Shown in pieces: positions 46,984-64,000 of a stretch of 64,000 nt of DNA (within the stretch, counting starts at the first letter, position 1; each line of letters begins with the position of its first letter). The stretch is from Acanthamoeba sp. SK_2022b. Lineage: Eukaryota > Discosea > Longamoebia > Acanthamoebidae. The notes beneath the pieces are model-generated. The model was not told the origin of the DNA and made no database searches. It saw nothing but the letters and a program-made list of their open reading frames with translations. Position numbers and translations under genes: made by a program. Where the stretch lies: positions 92,277 through 156,276 of the forward strand of contig JANDJZ010000068.1 of NCBI GenBank assembly GCA_027943245.1, in the 5' to 3' direction.

Positions 46984-47708
46984 ATGTCAGTGCCTTCCAC
47001 ATTAGGCTCAACCTCGAGTTTAACGCAACTGGCCTTGGCTACAGCAATGCCAGAACCGTCAACGCTCTCGCCCTCGAAACGCGAAATTACATCGGCCAAG
47101 TGGCGTGCAAGCGAGGTCATTAAGGCAACCGTAGCTTTGGTTGAGAACGTGCTCTTGGGCGTGCGTTTGATTGTGGACTTGATCCTGTGTCTTGTGATTG
47201 TCATTGCTCTGGCTCTGGCGCTCCAAGTCCTGGTGATAGCGTTGGTGCCCTCCCTGGCCCCGGCTGTCATCAATCTCCTCTTCCTACGGCTAGGGCTGAG
47301 GGCTGCAATAACATGGTGGTACACCCGAGAAGTCAAGAAAGATATTGCTAGGATACTGAAAGAGGCTGAGAGACAACGCCAGCGAGATGCCAAAGCGAAG
47401 AGTGGAGGGCAACCATGTGGGCAGCATGCCAGAAGGTATGCTCTGTCACTACTTCCATCTTTGAATCACTGCTCATCTCTTGTGTTCAAACGTTCACAGG
47501 TAGGCAAAGCGTTCCAGGCAGCGTGGAAGTGGCAAGGGAGAGGGCGAGAGGGAGGGCAAAGTACAGACGAAAGCGCAACCTAAAGGCGTCAGCACCGAAA
47601 GCGGTTACCTGCTTCCGCTGTGGGAGGCAGGACCGTGGGCGGTTCCCCTTGTATGCGGGCCGCCCCAATCGACGCCTGACCACCGCCCGGTGGTCAGGAT
47701 CGAGCTGA
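46984..47708 (+). CDS. Small two-helix membrane protein, unknown function
   Basis: The first exon starts at ATG 46984 (MSVPSTLGSTSSLTQLALAT). It encodes two adjacent hydrophobic stretches (NVLLGVRLIVDLILCLVIV and ALALALQVLVIALVPSLAPA), then a basic amphipathic region (REVKKDIARILKEAERQRQR). Unspliced, the frame ends at TGA 47581-47583. Removing an intron from about 47436 to an acceptor at about 47503 instead gives a basic tail with CFRCG ending at TGA 47706-47708. Using the acceptor four bases earlier gives an immediate stop. Which end is used cannot be decided from sequence. No family is recognised. The gene is convergent with GCN2. Confidence 0.55.
47675..47698. repeat. Perfect inverted repeat, 10-bp arms with 4-base loop
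   Basis: CCTGACCACC and GGTGGTCAGG flank GCCC. It overlaps the longer C-terminal reading of the small membrane protein gene, about 10 bases before its stop. It could form an RNA hairpin near the 3' end. Confidence 0.8.
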
Positions 47709-47883
47709 GCTTCTAGGTTCCATGTGTTTTCTGCTGCGCTGTCCCCTCTTCTTTCTTCCCACTCTCCCCGCGCGGTCCTTTGCTCCTCCTTCTTGCTATG
47801 TACCGCAACACACAATACAGAAAATCGAACAAGAAACCTCACGCGTTGCGTAACAAAGACTTTGTTTGTGTTTGTTCGTTTGG

Positions 47884-55574
<7,691 letters not shown>

Positions 55575-55844
55575 CTAACAACTCTCCTCTTTCTGCTACA
55601 CGTTGCCCTCCAAATCCTCCTCAGAAAAAAAAGAACGCCAAAATACACCACAAATTATTCGAGAAATTTGTCACGGAAACAAGGAAAAGTTCGCGAGCCG
55701 GCAGGAAAGCGAAAGAGATCCAGCTGAAGATGGAGCCGGGGCTGCAGTCTTCGCTTTGCTTTCTGCGCTCTGCAGCGGCAAGCCAAAGACTAAAAGATCT
55801 ACACATAGGCTCGAACCAACCATTTCACGCTTGATTTGTTCGAC
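55575..55844. promoter_or_regulatory. Shared divergent promoter region of GCN2 and OSCA/TMEM63 genes
   Basis: About 270 bp separate the two start codons, so both promoters must sit here or overlap. The left part has a run of A with AT-rich flanks (55620-55670). No specific factor site was identified. Confidence 0.5.
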
Positions 55845-58800
55845 ATGGATAGCATCGATGAGGGGCCAAGCGCCCCTGTGCTCACGCACACACTGCAGCT
55901 CCGTGACCCGTACAACTCTACGATTGGTGAGAACGACACCTCATTTCAAGCATTCTACACCACAGCCTACATCAATTTGGCCATCGGGATAGTCGGATTC
56001 CTATTCTTCTGCATCTTGCGGCCTGTCAAGGCCCTCGGCTTCCGCCAGTTTTTCGCTCCTGTGTGCTACACCGCTCGCAACCGAGCCGCGCTCGAGAAGG
56101 AGGCCGAGGCGCGGCGGCACGGTCGACCCTACGGCAGTCCGGGTGCCACCAGTGCGGCAAGCTACCTCTCCGACACGGCATGCTACCCTTTCCACAGCGG
56201 CCTCTTTGGCTGGATCATGCCCACGCTGCGGTACGCCACCCACTACCGATCACCCCTCACGCCCGCAAGGCTGCAGTGCTCACCCATCCGCCATCTTGTT
56301 TCGATTCATGCAGGTATTCGGACCAGAAGTTGATCGCGAGCCACGGTCTCGATGCGGTCATGTACTTCCGCTTTCTACGACTGTCCATGGGAATGGTGAG
56401 CACCTACTACTGACAGGCTTCTTAGACAGTGTAACTTCGCTTCTATGCGTGACTTTCTAATCTCTTCTCTCCGCCTGATGCATGTGGCTGTCCGATAGTG
56501 CATCTTCATGTCTCTTCTCGGATTGCCTCTCCTCTTGCCGCTCAATATGACCGGTGGCTACGCGGCTGCGGAGGGCATGGGCCTGCTGACCATGGGCAAC
56601 ATCGGATCGCGCGACCCCAGGCTCATCGCCCACATCACTGTGACCGTGGTGTACTCGCTGCTGGTGTACGGCGTTATCTATCTGACCTACCGCACCTACT
56701 ACCTCGACAGAGTCCGCCACCTCAACTCAAAGGAGGTATTCAGACTAGCGGCCTCACTGATTGCTCTGCATTCACATGTACGCATTACTAACGATCGGTC
56801 AATTGTTTGTGCATCAGATTAAGAACTACACAGTCATCGCCGAGGAGATTCCAAAGAGGATGCGCAGCAAGGAGGAGCTGCGGCGCTGGTTTGATGAGAA
56901 CTATCCCACTCAAGTTGTCGACGTTCAGATTCCCTACGATGCACGGTGCGGTGCTATGTTCACAAGATCAATGAGATCGAGGAGCAAATTTACGAGCTTC
57001 AAGCCAACGCCGAGACGAAACTCCACAAGACGAGCGGTGCGTATTCTTCCTTTATTTCTTAGTTTCGGGTCTTTGTAGCTTCAAGTCTTTCCGAAAACGT
57101 GTTCTCACTAGTGCTGACCCTGTCTCAGTCGGTTACATTACCTTCAACACGATGTTTCCCGCACGAATCGCGTGCATCCACACTCTCGCCAACCCGGACA
57201 AGCTCCAGTACGCCATGCGCTCACGTCATCACGATTCGCCCACGACACTCGACTAACTTCTGACACTTTGTGGCTCCCTCCAACAGTGTGAGCCCTGCTC
57301 CTCCGCCTGGCGCTGTGCTGTGGAGCAACCTGCACATCAGCAAGACGCAGCACATCGTGCGCGGGATTATCGCTTCGATCCTCATGTTCCTGTTCATCTT
57401 CTTCTGGTCGGTGCCCGTGCTCTTCATCGTCGGTTTGGCCAACATCCACAGCCTGGCGCAGGTCCACTACTTCTCCTGGCTCAACGACGTCATCGACGCC
57501 GCGCCGGGTCTCATTGGCTTCGTCGAGGGTTTCCTTCCGTCGTTCATCCTCTTCCTCTTCAACGACATCACCATCGAGATCATTCGCAAGTGCGTCGAGC
57601 TGTGCGGATGGCACGACAAGGAAAAGAAGGAAAGGACTGTTCTCCAAGCTCACTGGGCCTATCAGGTGTTCAACCTGTTGCTGGTCAGCGTCATCGGAGG
57701 TACCACTCGCGCATGCGCTCGCACAACTTTGCCTTGCCACCGCCCGAACACTTGCGTGACTCTCGCTTGTCCATCTCCTAGGCTCTATCTTCAAGATCCT
57801 GAAAATGGTGCTGTCGAGGCCGCCCGATCTGGTCAGCCTGCTCGCGTCGTCGCTGCCCCAGCAATCCGTCTTCTTCATCAACTACATCCTGGTCGTCGGT
57901 AAGTTCAAGCCTGACCCTCCCAAACGGTTGTTGTGGCCTGTTTGTTTCACACATCGAGCACGCATGCCTTGCTCCTTGGACGCTGCAGGTCTGGGCCGAG
58001 CTCCGTTCAAGCTGATCCGGTACTCGGCCTTCTTCAAGCTCTACAGCCGCTTGTTCTGGCTGTGGCTGCGCGGACGGACTGCCGAGGAGGTACACGCGCC
58101 TCGCACGCACGCACACACATGCTCAGAGCTATTACTCACGTCATTTCCCCACATCAGCGCCAGGAAATCAGGCAGCCGCGTCAGTTTGACTATGCCGACC
58201 ATGTGTCGATGGACGTGCTGATCTTCTCGGTGGTCTTGATCTTCAGCGTCATGGCGCCCGCCATCGCCTTCTTTGGCATCGTCTACTTCTTCTTTGCCTT
58301 CCTCGGTACAACCTCGTCGCGACACTCGTCACGTCAATCATCGGCCCTTCATACTTAGTCTTTTATATGCGTGCGCTTGTGTGCGGATAGCCCACCGATA
58401 CAACATCATCCATGTCTACCGCTCGCAATACGAGTCTGGCGGTATTCTGTGGCACAGCATCTTCCACCAAATCATGACCGCCCTGCTCCTCTTCCAGCTC
58501 ACCATGGCCGGCGTGCTCAGCGCCAAGGGCTACGGAGGTCCGTGCGCCGCTTCGTCGCCCCTCCACATGCCCACGTCACTCACCGAACATGGGCGGCCTG
58601 TTCGCGCGTGCAGAAAGCGGCGGACTGCTGGCGCTGCCCCTGTTCACCGGTGCCTACTGGATCTACATCCAGAAGAAGTTCGCCACGGCCGCCCGCTACG
58701 GTCCCATCGACGGCGTCCACACTCGCCGCATGGACACACCCTACGTACGCCCAGCATCATCTCCCGATGTTACACATCTCTCAGCTTATTTTGACGCTTG

Positions 58801-59144
58801 CTTTTGGTGTGATGGCCGTGTGCGTTCTTGCATTTGTGTGGTCGTCATGATAGACGATAGACGCCTACAAGCAACCGGAGCTGGCCCCGCTTTATCGGGC
58901 CGACATCGAGGACGAAGGCGACAAGGTGGTGCTGCTCGACGGCAGCAACCAACCGGACGAGATCAGCCTGTGGGACGCGCGAGGGAGGGACATCGTCCCG
59001 CTGGGCCTGCACGGCGATGACGGCGAAGCGGATGGCCTGATCGTCAACAGCAGCCACAGCAACGCCGATGGCGCTGATGAAGAGGCTCCTCACGGCCGGG
59101 CCGGTGCCGGTGTTGGCCTTCACAGCAGCGCCACCGGCCGATGA
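55845..59144 (+). CDS. OSCA/TMEM63 (CSC1-like, DUF221) mechanosensitive channel
   Basis: The start is ATG 55845 (MDSIDEGPSAPVLTH), after an in-frame TTG that is not needed. Exon 1 has the first membrane helix (AYINLAIGIVGFLFFCIL) and FGWIMPTLR, then YSDQKLIASHGLDAVMYFRF, the conserved N-terminal OSCA segment. The cytosolic domain includes IKNYTVIAEEIPKRMRS and VGYITFNTMFPARIA. The DUF221 core is in the exon from about 57290: LWSNLHISKTQHIVRGIIAS, NDVIDAAPGLIGFVEGFLPS and FNDITIEIIRKC. Later helices are split over six exons (FFINYILVVG, DVLIFSVVLIFSVMAPAIAF, HSIFHQIMTALLLFQLTMAG). The C terminus is acidic, ending at TGA 59142-59144. The family forms osmotic or mechanical stretch-gated cation channels, some with lipid scramblase activity. 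Confidence 0.93.
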
Positions 59145-59211
59145 CCGTTATGACATAATGCCATTGGCCCGAGCCAAGCTTTCTCAATACGTTCTCGGTT
59201 TTTGGTAGTAC

Positions 59212-59640
59212 TTGTCGGGCAAGGCGAATGGGGGGGGGGGGGTGAGCTTATCACCACAAAAGAGTTCAGCTGTCAAGATCAAAGTTGAAGACATGGAGGA
59301 GGCCGAAGGGCGCAGGATATACGAGGCCGACGCTACCGGTCGCACACGAGCCCAGGGGAGCCGACCGATGAGGCTCCCCACCGACGTGTGGGAAAGGCTG
59401 TACCGCCGCGTGATGAACGACCCCGCGCTGCCCCTGCTGCAGCGAGCCTGGCGACATCAGTTTGGGGCGGAGGGCTGTGCGCACTACCTCGCCGCGGAGG
59501 TGGCGGGGCTGAGGGCCGAGCTCGAAATGCTAACGGCGAACGAGGAAGACGAGGCCGTCAAGAAGTTCCTGGAAGAACTGGCGGCCTGCACCGAGCGGGC
59601 AGAGACTGCCGGACGCGGTCTATTGTTCGATGCAGACTGA
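59212..59640 (+). CDS. Small unknown protein, uncertain start
   Basis: This open frame runs to TGA 59638-59640 with strong GC-ending codon bias. The residues are mostly helical: RLPTDVWERLYRRVMNDPAL, HYLAAEVAGLRAELEMLTAN and EEDEAVKKFLEELAACTERA, suggesting a short coiled-coil protein. No family is recognised. The first in-frame ATG is at 59293 (MEEAEGRRIYEADA). An ATG at 59228 is out of frame because of a run of G that follows it; one extra G would bring it into frame. The start is therefore open. Confidence 0.55.
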   Translation: MSGKANGGGGVSLSPQKSSAVKIKVEDMEEAEGRRIYEADATGRTRAQGSRPMRLPTDVWERLYRRVMNDPALPLLQRAWRHQFGAEGCAHYLAAEVAGLRAELEMLTANEEDEAVKKFLEELAACTERAETAGRGLLFDAD

Positions 59641-59893
59641 TAAAAAAGGACACGGCGTCATCTTCGGGAACCGCAGCGGTGTTCCCGAAGAGCTTCCATA
59701 GCTCCCGTTCTTTCCAGTTGTTGTCGACATCTTGAAGAGAGACAACGGAAGCTCTGCAAACCAAAAAACCTCACTTTTACACGGACCCAGAGCACCAGCA
59801 GTACGCGCGCTGCCTTGACAAGAAGTGCAAGACACAAGTCCTCACATTCTTCATTTTAACGTGACGCAAATCAGATCAAATCACAACACTACC

Positions 59894-61817
<1,924 letters not shown>

Positions 61818-61908
61818 AGCGCCCGCGGTCAAACCTTTTGCCCAACAAACAACTTTTAGGTTTTATTAATTTATTTATTTTTCAGTAAAGATTTCAGCAA
61901 CACCCATC

Positions 61909-62768
61909 ATGTGCCGACGATGCCTCGTTCACGTATGCCGCCGTGATTTCTCCTTCTGGTCATAATTGGCATGGTCTCACCCGAGGACCAACGTTCCTCT
62001 GTGTGCGTGTGCAGGTGTGCCCGCAGAGGGTGCCAGCTCCCCCCCCCTCCAACAACAAATCCTTTCTTTTGCTCATTTGCTGTGTAGGACCGCACGTGCC
62101 TGTCCAGTGGCAGCTACCTCCTCAACTTTAAGGGGTGCGTCTTCCACTTACCTTGTCGTTACGTTTCGAAGACAAGAAGGGCCTTGTCCCGACCCACCAC
62201 TTGGTCGCGTGCTGTGCCGTGGGTGCACCAGGTGCGGCGAGTGCGGCAAGATGGAGTTCATCAAGATAGCGGAGCTGGAGAAGAGCGAGAGCGACACGGA
62301 CGAGACCGTCACCTACCAGCACCAGTGCAGCGAGTGCAGCCACAAGATCGCCGACCACGAATACACCTTCACCATCGACGGCGACTATCAGGTAAGCGCC
62401 ACCTCCTTGCACACCACTGAGCTCCTTCTGCTACTCCATTGATCACAAACGGTTGCCCCCCCCCCAACCTTCGTCATTGCCCCTCCCCCGCACGGCTGCA
62501 GGAGTACGCCATGGTACGAGAGCTCCCCCCCCCGCCAACGACTGATGCAAACGCAGAGCTCACTCACGCTCTCTCTCTCTCTCTCTCCTCTCTACTTTGA
62601 AGAATTGTGTCCTGTGTGGCTATGGCGAGGACCGAGTGAGCATCATGCCCGACGTACATCTTCTTGTGGTCTATGTGGCTTTGGTTTTGGGGGGGGCTGA
62701 CACGGCTTTCTCTTCCCGCTTACTACCCGCAGGACCCGGAAAAGCTGGCCCAATACGACATGTACTGA
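61909..62768 (+). CDS. CHURC1: Churchill protein (CHURC1 family zinc-binding factor)
   Basis: Exon 1 is ATG 61909 (MCRRCLVH). A long intron leads to DRTCLSSGSYLLNFKGC. Further exons give ECGKMEFIKIAELEKS, HQCSECSHKIADHEYTF, then EYAM, NCVLCGYGEDRVSIMPD, and a last exon DPEKLAQYDMY with stop TGA 62766-62768. The spacing of the Cys pairs (MC--C, GC-EC, C--C near CSECSH, CVLC) and the H--ADHEYTF core match the Churchill family along its whole length of about 110 residues. In vertebrates Churchill is a zinc-binding regulator studied in neural induction; its ancestral role is unknown. The gene lies 91 bp after the reductase stop on the same strand. Confidence 0.92.
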
Positions 62769-62971
62769 GCGGAGGAGAGAGCGACACCTCCATGCACCAG
62801 CCAGAGAGGAGGAAGACACATTCATGTGAATGCATTGTACAATGTTGAAGTGTGGCACACATGGAAGCAGCCCAGTTTCATCAGCAGAGGTGGTGAGGTC
62901 GTCGTCCGGTGATGGCGATGTCGTAGTTGGTACAATTCATTTGTTGTCATGAGGGGAGAGAAGGCTTCGGG

Positions 62972-63135
62972 TCAGAACTCGCAGAACTGGATGACCACCT
63001 TCTCGTCGAGCGACTTCTGCAGGTCCTTGATCCACTCGTCCCTGTCCTGTGATACGAATGTGGCCCCGCGCCCATTGTCAGCATCGAGCGGAAGCCGTGC
63101 TGCGCACACAAGCAACACACAACACACACACACAC

Positions 63136-63183
<48 letters not shown>

Positions 63184-64000
63184 AAACGGGCGCGTGCCTT
63201 GGGTGTTGGGGCGACAAAGAGCGTGAGCTCCTCCTCGAGCGCCACCTGGAAGGCGTTGGGCTCGTCTTCGCACTCCTGGACCAGTGTGATGAAGTTGAGC
63301 GGGACGATGGTGATGTACTCGAACGCCTTGCCGCTCTCGTCGGCGCCCTCCTCTTTTCGCTGCGTGTACATGAGGAAGTCGTTGAAGAGGAAGAAGTAGG
63401 GCGACGGGTTGTCCTCCGACTCGCCTCGCCATGTCAGCACGCCCTCCCGCACATAGCGCCGCTTGGGGTGGACCAGCGTCTGTTGTCCCACCGCCAATCG
63501 CGTGTTGAGCTCGCTGCCCGTGGGCGAGCGCGCATGCGCGGGTGGTGAGAGAGAGAGAGAGAGAGAGGAGGGCGTACGTCGATGGGCAGGGCTTCGAGTC
63601 CGGCGATGGAGCTCTCGATGGTGCTGAGCTTGTGCTGCGAGTCGGACTTGGTCTTGCTGGCGTTGATGTCGTCCTGTCCAGGGCAACAACCACGCAGAGA
63701 TCATCAGCATCGCCATGCCTGCCTCCCCCCCCCACTCAAAGCTAAATCGGGGAGAGGCGCTATTACGAGGATGTTGCCCAGGAGTTCGATGGATTTCTTG
63801 ATGTTGGCGCTGTCCGGATGCTCTTTGGGCGTGTGCTTCTCCAACTCCTATTCGCAGATATATGCAGATTGCCATCGGAGTTAAACGGTCGTTTGGCAGG
63901 GCTGGTGGTGGTGTGGGATATCGGGGAGGGGGCTGCACCTGAAGGAGGAGCATGTATCGTGGCACGCGCTGCACGGGGAGGATCAGGAAGGAGTTCAGGA
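62972..64000 (-). CDS. RhoGEF (DH-PH) protein, 5' part outside the window
   Basis: The gene runs off the right edge and ends at TGA 62972-62974. The last part of the DH domain is seen as SFLILPVQRVPRYMLLLQ at about 63993-63940, the conserved H8 helix of Dbl-homology exchange factors. ELEKHTPKEHPDSANIKKSI follows in the next exon. A PH domain is split over the following exons: REGVLTWRGESEDNPSPYFF, FLFNDFLMYTQRKEE, then a final helix WIKDLQKSLDEKVVIQFCEF. DH-PH proteins load Rho/Rac GTPases with GTP at membranes to drive actin remodelling. One intron carries (CA)n at 63114-63181. Confidence 0.9.
63114..63181. repeat. (CA)n microsatellite in RhoGEF intron
   Basis: ACACA units with two AACAC interruptions, then about 21 pure CA units; the sense strand reads GT. 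Confidence 0.95.

Overview
The window is nuclear DNA of a GC-rich, gene-dense protist, most probably an Acanthamoeba species. Nearly every gene is cut into short exons by roughly 40-150 nt GT-AG introns. Intergenic gaps are often under 300 bp. Introns carry long (GT)n/(CA)n tracts or AT-rich patches. The gene content (RasGAP, RasGEF and RhoGEF signalling proteins, GCN2, OSCA/TMEM63, DNMT1, Churchill protein, F-box and kelch proteins) fits a free-living amoebozoan and excludes a bacterium or virus. The species call is inference from composition and content; no sequence search was possible.

Layout, left to right. 2-1555 (+): end of an unrecognised disordered protein. 1646-5909 (-): single-pass receptor with an extracellular LamG-like lectin fold and a cytoplasmic RasGAP domain. 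6092-7223 (+): DUF1415 protein. 7413-8867 (-): PAQR-type seven-helix membrane protein. 9219-10094 (-): HAM1/ITPA-type nucleotide pyrophosphatase. 10562-12784 (-): F-box protein with a C-terminal cold-shock-like domain. 13672-17504 (-): STE-type Ser/Thr kinase. 17875-19758 (-): unknown protein with a Gly-rich hydrophobic segment. 20342-21385 (+): MORN-repeat protein. 21450-22084 (+): small EamA/DMT-like membrane protein. 22547-28577 (+): second RasGAP with a very long charged tail. 28696-32083 (-): F-box plus ankyrin-repeat protein. 32786-38780 (+): kelch-LisH-RasGEF protein.

38933-46565 (-): complete DNMT1-type DNA cytosine methyltransferase. 46984-47583 or 47708 (+): small membrane protein. 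47884-55574 (-): complete GCN2 (RWD, pseudokinase, kinase, HisRS-like, C-terminal domain). 55845-59144 (+): OSCA/TMEM63 channel. About 59212-59640 (+): small unknown protein. 59894-61817 (+): glutathionyl-hydroquinone reductase. 61909-62768 (+): Churchill protein. 62972-64000 (-): DH-PH RhoGEF, cut by the window edge.

Two themes stand out. Four regulators of Ras/Rho GTPases lie within 64 kb: a lectin-type RasGAP receptor, a soluble RasGAP, a kelch-RasGEF and a RhoGEF. A stress and surveillance set is also present: GCN2, OSCA channel, HAM1 nucleotide sanitation, glutathionyl-hydroquinone reductase and F-box adaptors. The genes are not an operon. Exon boundaries are read from splice signals and reading-frame continuity, are approximate unless stated, and need transcript data.
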